Part shown: positions 35,166-44,614 of the stretch, one piece after another
Position numbering within the stretch: the stretch's first letter is position 1
Layout of the letters: every line of letters begins with the position of its first letter
DNA from: Chroogloeocystis siderophila 5.2 s.c.1
GTDB taxonomy: Bacteria; Cyanobacteriota; Cyanobacteriia; Cyanobacteriales; Chroococcidiopsidaceae
Direction: 5' to 3'
Assembly: GCF_001904655.1 (NCBI RefSeq)
Contig: NZ_MRCC01000018.1
Coordinates: 49,906 to 113,905 of the forward strand
DNA: 64,000 nt
The notes under the pieces: model-generated
What the model was told of the DNA's origin: nothing
Databases searched by the model: none
The model's input: only the letters and a program-made list of their open reading frames with translations
Translations under genes and position numbers: made by a program

Positions 35166-37523
35166 TTACATTGTTGCTTTATAACCTCTTTGGGAGATTT
35201 TTCTATTGGATAGCTGATATTTTTTCAAAGTTTGCCACTGCATTGTTAATTCTTCGACATCAGGTAATTGTCCACCATAGCGCCAACTTAGGTAAGCTTG
35301 GCAAATTTCCTCAATGACTTTAGCAACGCTTGTAGGATAATGCTGATGCAATATTTGTGCATATTCTAGTGGTGTTTGAGCAGCGTGTTTGTGTAAGCCT
35401 TGCGTTGCTGTCCAATCAAGCATTTGTTGGTACAATCTCTCGATTGGATGTAATTTGGCTAAAGTCTGGTTTCTGCGCCAAATTCGCCATTGTTGTAAAC
35501 CTAACCAACTTAAGAAACTGATTCCAGTAGCAACAATTAATGCCGTTAAAACACCCAGCCAACCTTGAGAAAACAGCGCAATAAACCATGCGATCGCCGC
35601 AGTTATTCTATCCGACACTGCCGCGAATAGCGTATTGAGAAAACCCGATACAGGGCTTGGTAACCACCCAGCAATCCATTGCCAGAATTTTTGCAAAACA
35701 CTAAACGTTTGCGCCTCTTCGACTGAAGGCGGAATCAACGGGTGTCCTGGAATTGGATCGAAAGTAAACCAGCCATATTCAGGAAAATATACTTCAGTCA
35801 ATGCATACGCATCTGTGTTACGTACAATATATAAACCTGTAAACGGATTGAATTCTCCAGAAGTAAAGCCCACCGTTAACCGCGCCGGAATCCCAATAGA
35901 ACGCAGCATAATTGTTAATGCAGTAGAAAAGTGATCGGGATAACCACCTTTGTGTTTAAAGAGAAAAGCTTCGACTAAATCTTCATTTTCTGCAAGATAC
36001 GGAACTAAAGGATTTTCTGGAATAGCGTAATTCTGCTTGAGATACTGCGCGAGGTATAAAGCTTGCTCGTAAGGCGATGTGAGTGCTTTTTCTGATTGTC
36101 CTACACGTTGTTGATTATAGTTCGCTAAGATTTCTTGAGTGCGTTGTTGTACCCGCGTGGCAATTTCTGGTGGAACTTGTAGATAATAATTACTGATATT
36201 TTTTGGGTAATTTGTTGACGCTTGTCCTAATAAAGTGCGATCGCGGTAAGGAACTTGCGAAATTACAGTATAAGTGAGATCTTTCGATAATCCCACAGGC
36301 GATCGCAAACCGCCTTCTGGATCGACCGCAATTTCGGGTGCGGGAAAGAATATTTGCGTAGGATAAGCTAACGCTGGAATTAAATTTGGTAAGCTAGAAA
36401 CGATGGTATACGTTTGGACAACTTCTCGCGTCGCTCCAGCGATCGCAGGTGGTGATAAAAATATTTGATACGACCAAGTTGGACGTTTGAGGTTGACGAC
36501 TTGTTCATTACGCGAAATTTCCCAGCCTTTACCCGTATAGTGATCGAATCCCAAGACGCGCCAAAATCCTTCCGCTTGCGATCGCACCCGCATGACAACT
36601 TTGGGTTTCATCTCGCCGCGTAAATTTTGATTAATCTCGCTATTAAACCCGTAGTAAAAAGTTTCGTCTACATCTGTTCTCCCTTGGGCGTCGCTACCAC
36701 TACCGCCACTTGTTCCTCCACCGCTTCCCTCGCGCACGTAACCTGGATTAACAATACTGCGCCCATCAAATTCTTGAATATCAATCGGCGCACTTACAGG
36801 AAATGTTCGTAGCTGATAACCTGGAAACCGAGGTAAAACCGCAAAAACAGTTAAGCCTAGCCCCACAGTAACTAAAAATAGTATTCCTGTGCTTTTGAGC
36901 GTAACGAAGGAAAACTTCTCCCCTTGCCCCTCATTCCTTACCCCTCGCTCCTCAATACCCAATCGCGAACGATAATCTAAAACTAATACAGGTAAAGCGA
37001 TCGCCAAAAAAAGCAGTAACAGTGGTGCAAACGCTAAAGTCTGACTCAGTGTGCCTGCAACTGCAAGTAAAATTAACCCGATGACGATGGAATAGCCTAA
37101 ATCTTTGCGACGAGGTAAATCAAAGCTATGACAGACGTGAAGTTGAATTAAAAGTTCAGCGAGAAGAACCCTGGTATCATTTAATTCTCCCAACAAGCGC
37201 CCAAAAAATGCGGCGAGTGCTGCTAACATCGCAATCGCAATGCAAAACTTGGTCGGAATATTGCGATCGTGACGGCGATACCAACTCCAAATTGCCCCAA
37301 CAATACTCAAGGGTACTGCCCATAAGCTAAACTGCGTTTCTGCTGCAACATCAGTTGCAATAATTCCAACAGTGACTAATGCTTGGACAAGCGATCGCAA
37401 AAGTCGCGATTCTTCGATCTCAGTGATTTCTGTTGCCCTAGGCTGTCGCCACTGATTCCAACCAGATAGCGCAAGCGATGCTTTAATTCGATTTCGCTGT
37501 TGCATTCTGGATGATTTAGTCAT
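35166..37523 (-). CDS. TgpA-like membrane transglutaminase-fold protein, catalytic Cys and His absent
   Basis: 785 residues: N-terminal membrane helices (about 55-250), a DUF3488-like extracytoplasmic region, a transglutaminase-core domain (about 500-595), a proline-rich link, another membrane helix (about 645-675) and a C-terminal DUF4129-like helical end (LYQQMLDWTATQGLHKHAAQ). Active family members have GYCEHFA and DAHAW. Here the positions read GGYPDHFSTALTIMLRSIGI and NTDAYALTEVYFPEYGWFTF, so the nucleophile Cys is Pro and the catalytic His is Tyr. Only the Asp (FDPIPG) remains. It is probably a non-catalytic scaffold. Heptamer repeats encode about 12 residues after residue 190 (EERGVRNEGQGEK). 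Confidence 0.85.
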   Translation of the reverse strand: MTKSSRMQQRNRIKASLALSGWNQWRQPRATEITEIEESRLLRSLVQALVTVGIIATDVAAETQFSLWAVPLSIVGAIWSWYRRHDRNIPTKFCIAIAMLAALAAFFGRLLGELNDTRVLLAELLIQLHVCHSFDLPRRKDLGYSIVIGLILLAVAGTLSQTLAFAPLLLLFLAIALPVLVLDYRSRLGIEERGVRNEGQGEKFSFVTLKSTGILFLVTVGLGLTVFAVLPRFPGYQLRTFPVSAPIDIQEFDGRSIVNPGYVREGSGGGTSGGSGSDAQGRTDVDETFYYGFNSEINQNLRGEMKPKVVMRVRSQAEGFWRVLGFDHYTGKGWEISRNEQVVNLKRPTWSYQIFLSPPAIAGATREVVQTYTIVSSLPNLIPALAYPTQIFFPAPEIAVDPEGGLRSPVGLSKDLTYTVISQVPYRDRTLLGQASTNYPKNISNYYLQVPPEIATRVQQRTQEILANYNQQRVGQSEKALTSPYEQALYLAQYLKQNYAIPENPLVPYLAENEDLVEAFLFKHKGGYPDHFSTALTIMLRSIGIPARLTVGFTSGEFNPFTGLYIVRNTDAYALTEVYFPEYGWFTFDPIPGHPLIPPSVEEAQTFSVLQKFWQWIAGWLPSPVSGFLNTLFAAVSDRITAAIAWFIALFSQGWLGVLTALIVATGISFLSWLGLQQWRIWRRNQTLAKLHPIERLYQQMLDWTATQGLHKHAAQTPLEYAQILHQHYPTSVAKVIEEICQAYLSWRYGGQLPDVEELTMQWQTLKKYQLSNRKISQRGYKATM
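36920..36954. repeat. Heptamer repeat inside the TgpA-like gene
   Basis: CCCCTTG, CCCCTCA, TTCCTTA, CCCCTCG, CTCCTCA in series, the same family as at 16656-16683 and 19183-19210. It is translated as an Arg/Glu/Gly-rich patch between the membrane segments. Confidence 0.7.
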
Positions 37524-37988
37524 ACTGTTTTTGATAGTAAGTTAATTAAATTTATGTAATATTTTTAACGAACTACAAAATTTATAGAGAGTGAGGCTTT
37601 TATAAGCGAGTATTGTTAATAAAGTAAAAAAGTAAGTGGGTAAAAATAAACATAACTTAAGGACTGGTAATGAGTCATTGGAAAGAGTCTCTATTCCCTA
37701 TTACCCATTACCTGACAATTTTAAGTGTGATATTTAATTATGCCTACTTACTTATAAGTTAACGAATAGCAAGATAAGTAAACTAGCGCAATCCCACTGA
37801 ATCAACTTGCTGATATTTAAATAATTTTGGTAAAACAATTACGTAAATGTACTGAAACTGTGATTAGAAAAAAGTCTTGATAAAAGATTCAGTAGAACTA
37901 CGGTTTCATACTAACGAATGGTCGCACCAGGCAACTATCCGCTTTGGGCTAAACTCAAAGGGTAGCAAGAGCTTTTTCGCGCTCGATT
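37524..37988. other. Intergenic region between divergent genes
   Basis: 465 bp. Contains GGTAATGAGTCATTGG and CCCTATTACCCATTACCTGA-type repeats (37667-37715) of the ATTACC heptamer kind, then AT-rich promoter-like sequence. No gene seen. Confidence 0.35.
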
Positions 37989-38477
37989 ATGAATTTAGAC
38001 ACGCAAATTCAATTATTGATTGATGATGCCCCTCAGGATGGCATTACACCCAAAGTTGTTGCAGCGATCGCACCTGGATTAAAACTGCTCGCTGAGAAGT
38101 TACATCACTTACAGTACTACATTGTACAAAGCTTAGAACAAGAATGGGTAGTGACAACTTTACGCAGTCGTGATGAACCCGATCAGGAGAAACGTGTTAT
38201 TTATGCTTTTCCCACATTAGAAGATGTTGCTACAGCTTCTGATGCAACTGATATTGATCCAGAGTTAATTGCTGTCCCAATTCCGATAACTCTTATCCTC
38301 TTTCAGCTAATTGGTTTAGAAACTGTTGACAGTATCATCTTCTTTGAAATGCCAGGTGATACAACCAACGGCATTGAAATTTGTCGTGAAGATATGCAGC
38401 GATTAGTTCAAGTTCAGTTGCAGCAATCTCCTTTGTCAAATACACCTTCTAACCACATTCCTCCAAATATCGCCTAA
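37989..38477 (+). CDS. Conserved cyanobacterial hypothetical protein
   Basis: 162 residues, acidic, soluble. I do not recognise a named domain. The layout is an N-terminal helical part (LKLLAEKLHHLQYYIVQSLE), a beta-rich middle (WVVTTLRSRDEPDQEKRVIY), a hydrophobic strand (IAVPIPITLILFQLIGLETV), and a closing segment FFEMPGDTTNGIEICREDMQ. The composition and codon use match its neighbours, so it is a real gene. The C-terminal tail is Ser/Pro/Asn-rich and probably disordered. It is convergent with sds. Confidence 0.75.
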   Translation: MNLDTQIQLLIDDAPQDGITPKVVAAIAPGLKLLAEKLHHLQYYIVQSLEQEWVVTTLRSRDEPDQEKRVIYAFPTLEDVATASDATDIDPELIAVPIPITLILFQLIGLETVDSIIFFEMPGDTTNGIEICREDMQRLVQVQLQQSPLSNTPSNHIPPNIA

Positions 38478-38573
38478 TAGAGAACAGAGGAAGCAGGGGT
38501 GTAGAGGAGAAATACTATAGAGAACTTCTTGACTACTCCTAACCACTGGTAACTAGCTACTAGCCACTAACTA

Positions 38574-39545
38574 CTAATATAATCGAGTCAAAACGTAATC
38601 AGCCATATTAATCAAAGCTTGGCGCGATTCAGAAGGTGGTAAAACATTGAGATGTTCAACGGCTTGAGTTGCGTGTTGTTTAGCTAATTCGCGTGCTTGT
38701 TCGAGACCTTTACTATCTTGAATAAGCGCGATCGCTTGTTCTAAATCACCTTTTTGTGCAAATTCGCGTTCGATTAAGACTTCTAAATACGGTTTTTCTG
38801 CCAAAGCAAATAGCACTGGTGCGGTTAAATTACCACTTTTAAGATCCGAACCAGCGGGCTTACCTAAGACGTCGGCTGAACCAGTGAAGTCAAAAATGTC
38901 ATCGACAATCTGAAACGCTAAACCAATATCACGCCCATAACAATACAAATGCTCTGCAACTTCGTTTGATACGCCGCTGAGTACACCTGCGGCTTTACAG
39001 CTATTCGCAAACAAAGTCGCGGTTTTATAGTAGCTCTTTTTCAAATAAGCTTCAATAGATAAACTTGTATTGAATAAAGTGTCGCCTTGCTGAATTTCTC
39101 CAGCCGCAAAATCCATAATCACTTCTGATAAGAGCTTAACGACTTCTAAATTGTCTAAGTTAGCCAAATACCAGGAGGATTGAGCAAAAAAGAAATCTCC
39201 TGCCAGTACTGCTACACCATTACCAAATAGGCTATGAATCGTCGGAACACCTCGCCGCATTGCGGATTCATCCACCACATCATCATGAATCAGACTTGCG
39301 GTATGAATCATTTCTGTAATTTCAGCTAAGCGACGATGACGCAGCGTAATGTCTTCATCCAACATTGTTGCTCGCGATACAAGTAGCACAATTGCTGGGC
39401 GCAGCCGTTTTCCTCCGGCTCCGAATAAGTGCTTTGCCGCTGCGAAGAGTTTGGGATGGCGTGTACCTACTAACTGAATTAAGTTTTCTGACAGTATCTG
39501 TAGGTCTGCTTCGACGGGGGAAAAAAGGAAGGTGGCTGAGGTCAT
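38574..39545 (-). CDS. sds: Solanesyl (polyprenyl) diphosphate synthase
   Basis: 323 residues. A trans-prenyltransferase that makes the C45 side chain of plastoquinone. Both Asp-rich motifs are present: LIHDDVVDESAMRRG (FARM) and FQIVDDIFDFTGSA (SARM), plus GGKRLRPAIVLL near the N terminus. The absence of bulky residues just before the first motif fits a long-chain product. It is last in a co-oriented amidase-murI-sds cluster, an order seen in other cyanobacteria. Confidence 0.94.
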   Translation of the reverse strand: MTSATFLFSPVEADLQILSENLIQLVGTRHPKLFAAAKHLFGAGGKRLRPAIVLLVSRATMLDEDITLRHRRLAEITEMIHTASLIHDDVVDESAMRRGVPTIHSLFGNGVAVLAGDFFFAQSSWYLANLDNLEVVKLLSEVIMDFAAGEIQQGDTLFNTSLSIEAYLKKSYYKTATLFANSCKAAGVLSGVSNEVAEHLYCYGRDIGLAFQIVDDIFDFTGSADVLGKPAGSDLKSGNLTAPVLFALAEKPYLEVLIEREFAQKGDLEQAIALIQDSKGLEQARELAKQHATQAVEHLNVLPPSESRQALINMADYVLTRLY

Positions 39546-39759
39546 GTATAAGCCGACTCAAGCTTTAGTTAAGAAAATTTACATAATCTGTACTCATTTT
39601 AAGCTAAGCCTTGGCGTGGGGGAAGTTTTATGAGGAAATCCGTAGAAATTGTATTGCATCGTCAACTAGGAGTGAGGGGTGAATGGTTAGCCTTGAGAGT
39701 CAGTTTGTATACATTCTTTTTGCTTTACGTCTCGTCTATTTGCTTTCTCTCCTTGTGCT

Positions 39760-40605
39760 CTAAACTAATCTTGACTGGGCTGGTGCTAGGCAAACCGCTT
39801 CAATGTCAGGAGTATAACCTAACCAAGGTAAGGAAGACTGGGCAAACCGTTGAGGACAACCAGTGACACAAAAGCGTGTTGGTGAAGGGGGATGAGTATT
39901 TTTTAATCCTAATAATTCTAGTTCTTGCGCCGTCGCTGCAACGACATACTCAGCCGGATCAATAAGTTTAACAGAGCGTGGTAAAAGCGATCGCAGTACT
40001 GGCGCAAGATGAGGATAATGCGTACAGCCATACACCAACGTATCGATGCGCTGTTGTAATAAGAAAGTTAAATAATCGCGTGCAACTTCCTTTGTATAGA
40101 GGTCATGAATGCGATTTTGCTCGATAAGTGGCACAAATTCAGGACACCCTACTTGCCACACTCGGACACTCGGATCGATTTCTAATATTGCACGTTTATA
40201 AGCATTACTCGCCGCAGTTGCTGGAGTCGCGATTACGCCGATTCGTTTACCTTGCTGTACTGCTGCTTTTGCTCCTGGCAGAATCAAATCGATAATTGGA
40301 ATAGGAAATTCTTTTTGTACGGTGTCGAGTGCCAGCGCTGAACTTGTATTGCAAGCCGTAACTACCATTTTGACTTGCTGCTGAAGCATCCAGGTGAGAA
40401 TTTCGCGCATGAATTGAACAATTTCACCTGGCGAACGAGTGCCATAAGGAACTCGCGCTGTATCTCCAAAATAAATAATAGACTCTTGAGGCAGTTGGCG
40501 GTAAAGCTGATGTAGTACCGTCAGACCGCCTAAGCCGCTATCAAAAATGCCGATCGGAGCGTTTTGTACTTGATGTAAATGCGAAGAGACAGAAGTATCA
40601 GCCAC
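39760..40605 (-). CDS. murI: Glutamate racemase
   Basis: 281 residues. Interconverts L- and D-glutamate for peptidoglycan synthesis. The family blocks are clear: GIFDSGLGGLTVLHQL with catalytic Asp, VTACNTSSALAL with the first Cys, and TLVYGCTHYPHLAPVL with the second Cys. It lies 84 bp after the amidase gene on the same strand, giving a cell-wall operon. Confidence 0.97.
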   Translation of the reverse strand: MADTSVSSHLHQVQNAPIGIFDSGLGGLTVLHQLYRQLPQESIIYFGDTARVPYGTRSPGEIVQFMREILTWMLQQQVKMVVTACNTSSALALDTVQKEFPIPIIDLILPGAKAAVQQGKRIGVIATPATAASNAYKRAILEIDPSVRVWQVGCPEFVPLIEQNRIHDLYTKEVARDYLTFLLQQRIDTLVYGCTHYPHLAPVLRSLLPRSVKLIDPAEYVVAATAQELELLGLKNTHPPSPTRFCVTGCPQRFAQSSLPWLGYTPDIEAVCLAPAQSRLV

Positions 40606-40689
40606 AGGTTATTAGCTAAATTGAACGAAGCACAGATGCTGAGTATGAATTTTGGCATAAAACACCAAAATCGCCAAAAAATCAGATAA

Positions 40690-42594
40690 CTAGCGCCCAA
40701 GGTACTCTAAAATACCCTGCGCGATCGCTTCTGCCATTTGCGTTTGGTAAGCAGCACTTCGCAGTCGAGGATTATCTTCACGACCCGTGACATAACCAAG
40801 TTCAACGAGAACCGAGGGCATCGAAGATTTCCGCAAGACATAAAATCGGGCGCGTCTCACGCCGCGATCGCGCACAGTCACGCGCCGCAAAATATTGCGA
40901 TGAATCACCTGTGCTAAACGTTGACCGCTAGAAAAATAGTAGGTTTCCAACCCATTGACATCAGGACGACTCATCCCCATCGAATTCGCATGGATACTCA
41001 CAAAAACGTCCGCATTAGCGCGTTCGGCGATCGCTACGCGCGGCGCGAGGTCAACAAAGTAATCCGAATCGCGGGTCATTACGACTTTTATACCTTCTTT
41101 CTCCAAAATGGCGGCAATTTGTTTAGATATCGGCAAAATCACCTGCTTTTCTTGTAATCCCCCGATGCCAATTGCGCCAGGATCTTTCCCTCCGTGTCCT
41201 GGATCGATAACGACGACAGCACTCTGTTTAGGAGGATTAGGCTTCGCAGGAGGCGATGTGGCAGGCTTTGGTGGTGTAGCTGGTTGCGGTACAGGTACGG
41301 GGACAGGCTGCGGCTCAGGTGGCGGTGTTTGCGCATTCGCAGGCGGTAGTAAGATCGAATTAGCGCGGGAAAGTTGTAAAGCGAGGATATCTTGCCCTGG
41401 CTGATTAAGTTCGCCGATCCGAACTCCTGTTGCTGGTTGTACCCAAATTGTGACGGTACGCGAGTCAGCCTGCTGCAAACGCACGCGGAGTACCGGACTA
41501 TTAGAAGTCAGCGCGGGTCCTCGGACATTACTTGCTAGCTGCGCATTCGGAATTGTAATGCGATACAGTCCTGTCGAGCGATCCCAACCGCCTGTATAGT
41601 TAATCTTTTCACTCGCTCGAATCAATAATTGCGCGCCATCAATCGTCAATTCGGCGGCTTGAATTGTTGCCAATCCTGACGAAGGTGTATTTGTGTTTTG
41701 TGTCAGAGTATTGACAACGGTATTAGTATTACTTCTTCCCTGTGGAAGGACGACTAAACCACCAAAACGGCTAACCGTTGCTTGCCAATCAGGTCCATTT
41801 CGGTCTACCCGCATCGTCATCCGCGTTACGGGCGGTGAATTTTGAACTTGATTGAATTGAATTCGACCAACTCCGTAACGATTGATTGTTACTGTCGGCT
41901 TTTTCGTTAGCTGTGGTGATAATGAAGCACCGACTAAATCGACATCAATTGTACCGCGATCGCTACTGCGATTCACTCTAATCTGAGGAGTTCCACCACC
42001 ACGGGTGCGGACAAAAAGTCCGTCTCCTGTCACCTGAACATTTTCGACTTGTACAGTTGCAGCCGTTGTTAGCTTTTCTAGGGCTGGGGGTGTGCTGTTT
42101 GTCGTACTACGCCCTGGCACAATCGCTGATAATAATGGCTGCGAAGGCGAAGCATTAGTCATTGTTTGTGCCGTTGGGGACGATGGCGCTGGTGGGCTAA
42201 GCGCGATTCGTTCTGGCTGGGGTAGCTGTACGCTCCACTGACTCGGTGTTGCTCCTTCAAATTTCACCTTCTCCGGATCGAGCTTGTAACCAGGACTTAA
42301 TTCAATTACTACACGAGCCGTTTGTTCGTCAAATTGACCAACTCGGATACTGCGAATTGTCCCGCCCAGATCTTGTTTTACTGTAGGACGATCTAGTTTG
42401 GTTCCTGGTAAATCGATCACTAATCGCATCGGATTAAAGATCAGTTGTGCTTTCGGTTGAACAGCACCCTCCGTCTTGAAATCCAATCGATTGCGATTAG
42501 CATCAAAATTCCACGCTCGAAGTTTCGCCGCCTCTGCGGGAGACGATAACAGAAAAATGCTTAAAGTACTGGGTAGTAGCCAGTGAAATCTCAC
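40690..42594 (-). CDS. N-acetylmuramoyl-L-alanine amidase with AMIN domains
   Basis: 634 residues. The signal peptide (WLLPSTLSIFLLSSPAEAA) is followed by AMIN targeting domains (about 25-115 and, less clearly, 175-290 and 310-400), a Pro-rich linker (about 405-455), and the C-terminal Amidase_3 zinc domain. Zinc ligands are visible in VVVIDPGHGGKDPGAIG (His), GGLQEKQVILPI (Glu) and VFVSIHANSMG (His). Cleaves septal peptidoglycan. AmiC-type amidases of this architecture act in cell separation or septal nanopore formation in cyanobacteria. Confidence 0.95.
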   Translation of the reverse strand: MRFHWLLPSTLSIFLLSSPAEAAKLRAWNFDANRNRLDFKTEGAVQPKAQLIFNPMRLVIDLPGTKLDRPTVKQDLGGTIRSIRVGQFDEQTARVVIELSPGYKLDPEKVKFEGATPSQWSVQLPQPERIALSPPAPSSPTAQTMTNASPSQPLLSAIVPGRSTTNSTPPALEKLTTAATVQVENVQVTGDGLFVRTRGGGTPQIRVNRSSDRGTIDVDLVGASLSPQLTKKPTVTINRYGVGRIQFNQVQNSPPVTRMTMRVDRNGPDWQATVSRFGGLVVLPQGRSNTNTVVNTLTQNTNTPSSGLATIQAAELTIDGAQLLIRASEKINYTGGWDRSTGLYRITIPNAQLASNVRGPALTSNSPVLRVRLQQADSRTVTIWVQPATGVRIGELNQPGQDILALQLSRANSILLPPANAQTPPPEPQPVPVPVPQPATPPKPATSPPAKPNPPKQSAVVVIDPGHGGKDPGAIGIGGLQEKQVILPISKQIAAILEKEGIKVVMTRDSDYFVDLAPRVAIAERANADVFVSIHANSMGMSRPDVNGLETYYFSSGQRLAQVIHRNILRRVTVRDRGVRRARFYVLRKSSMPSVLVELGYVTGREDNPRLRSAAYQTQMAEAIAQGILEYLGR

Positions 42595-43659
42595 AATGCT
42601 TTCTCCTAATTCATCGCATTCATTTCGCGCAGTCTACGTCTCCTTGATCTGCTCTTATTCACTCCATCACACACTGATATATCTGATATGCCGCCCTTGA
42701 GTATACCTGAGGATCAGGACATAACGCGTATGGCAGCGATAAAACCCACTTCACGATTTAAGAGCAGTGAGCTTAAAAACTCAATCTTGACTTAAAGGCG
42801 AAAGCATACACTAAGTCGTCAATCACAATCAACAGTCGCTGGCTTCAAGTCAATCACTCGTACAACCGCGACTGTAACACTGAGATTTCGTCTTGATTGA
42901 GCCAAAGGTTTGAGATGCATCCTTTGCTGCTCAAAGGTTACTTCTACGAAAAGTAACCTAGATTCTCAACTTTGGTGGCGAAATCCCCCGCGGTTGAGAA
43001 TTTTAGTTCAGCAAATTTATTAAAAATGCGGACGGAGATTGAGAGATTGAAGTTTCCGCTGTCACCTACAAAATTTAACAGAGAATAAACTTGGAATAAA
43101 TTTAACTTCAGTTTTGTCTAAAATCAATTACTTCATCAGGTGAATTGAAAACTATTTGCCAGAAATTCTTTTCACGTTTGGCTACGTACAAAAAAAGCTG
43201 TCTCAGTTCTCTACTGCTTCGCAACGAGTGATAGCTACCACATAACAGGTTGATGCAGTGTAAAAAACTGGCACATTTGTGTAACGCTATTCCGGCACAA
43301 GACCTGATAATTTTAATGCTAACTTTAGACTGTACTCTCAATTTAAAGCCCAACTCTTTAAATTTGTACATATCTTTACAGGATGCTTTGCAAGTGAGTC
43401 GCTTTGTCGTGCGCAAGCATGGATTTTTAGCTCCTATATTGAATAGCTACGTGTATAAAAATGAACTAAATTATTACGGTCATGCGCTTTTCTGTAAGTA
43501 ATTCAAAAAACATTGATTATGGCTTCCTGCGATCGTTTTGTTAATCTACTAACCTATAAAATACACATACTGCTGAATTGCTTTAGTCGGAAGTAGATTT
43601 TTAAATTTTCAATTGGTCGTAAAGGTTTGCTTATGTTTATCAAGATATAATTATTACAA
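42595..43659. other. Long region without a supported gene
   Basis: About 1.06 kb. A perfect 9-bp inverted repeat ATTCTCAAC / GTTGAGAAT lies at 42962-42970 and 42993-43001, followed by TTTT, and AAATTTATTAAAAATGCGGA (43014-43033) recalls the AT-rich dispersed repeat. Overlapping open frames of 80-100 codons exist on both strands at 43108-43501, but neither has a ribosome binding site or recognisable protein character. The stretch adjoins a decayed gene and may itself be decayed. Confidence 0.4.
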
Positions 43660-44305
43660 AAGACTCAATTTCTGTAGTTATTGAAGCCGCGAACTTGCCA
43701 CAAACACTAGCAAGTATTCAGTTTGATCGCATGCTATAAATTATTGTTGTCGATGGTAGTAGTAGTCGCGATCGCACAGTAGAAATCGCGCAACCATTTA
43801 GTGCGAAAGTTTTGTCTGCACTTGTGGCGAATCGTGAGGTTTAAATAAATTTGGTTACTTTGTCACCAACAGATAATGTTTTATGGTTTTTGCACACTGA
43901 TACCCGCCTCTCAAAAAGATTTGATATCTTGGTTCATCAAATCTTAAACACGCCTAAGCAAGACAAACAACTAGTTTTTGTGCTTTTCGCTACACATCGA
44001 TGTAGCGCTACTGAGTTTAAGGATTGTTGAGTGCGCAGCATATTGGCGATCGCGCTAGCTACAAATGCTTTATGCCAATCGAGCTTATTTTTATTGAAGT
44101 CAGCGGCTTTTTAGCAGATTGGTGGCTTTCCTCAGTTACTGATTATGGAAGATTTTGAATGATGTAGCGGTTATAAGGACGTATTACGACTATCTCAGCA
44201 TCTGCGCTCGCCTCAGCACGTCGTTTGTTGCGCTTAGGAGTTTGGCGAAAAACGATAATTAATCAACTAGCAATTGTCGTTTACTTGAGTAGCGTTACAC
44301 CTTAA
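43660..44305 (+). pseudogene. Decayed glycosyltransferase family 2 gene (TIGR04283-like)
   Basis: One plus frame reads SISVVIEAANLPQTLASIQF, a stop, IIVVDGSSSRDRTVEIAQPF, SAKVLSALVANREV, a second stop, then LSPTDNVLWFLHTDTRLSKR. These are the GT-A nucleotide-binding pieces (IIVVDGSSSDRT, LFLHTDT = DxD-like) of rSAM/selenodomain-type family 2 glycosyltransferases. Further pieces in other frames extend to about 44305 (MPIELIFIEVSGF, then FPQLL and MEDFE, then RRLLRLGVW and INQLAIVVYLS). In-frame stops (43737-43739 is the first) plus frameshifts and small deletions show a dead gene. It was unlikely to be transferred recently, since HIP1 sites persist in it. Confidence 0.85.
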
Positions 44306-44614
44306 AAAATGCTCAATGTCACTATCAAAATAATAAGTTAAGTATCCTGTTTTGACCAAAGAAAGCAGAGATTAGAGTGTATTTTCTAAAAAATAAGATT
44401 TTTTTCTTGCCTTCGCGATTGTAAAATATTTATTGACAGAAATACATAGCTGTCTTCTTAAATAAGAATATATGTACTTTTTGCAACTTTCACTAATATC
44501 AACTACCTTATATAAAACTCGACAGTTGGAAAAATAATTCATTACGAACCAAATGAAGATAAAATACTCTTCTAATGCTCGCTCCTTGCACCTGGCACTG
44601 AAAAGATCAAAACA
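44306..44614. other. AT-rich spacer before hpsJ-like gene
   Basis: 309 bp, AT-rich, no ORF or repeat supported; holds the promoter of the following gene. Confidence 0.35.

Noticed and set aside
39630..39866. 78-codon plus frame between sds and murI
   Set aside because: Overlaps the murI 3' end and includes heptamer repeat DNA; no convincing start.
42689..42796. 36-codon ORF starting MPPLSIPEDQ
   Set aside because: No ribosome binding site and no other support; short enough to be chance.
43108..43501. Overlapping 102-codon minus and 83-codon plus frames
   Set aside because: No ribosome binding site, unusual composition and mutual overlap in a region that looks decayed; neither could be recognised.
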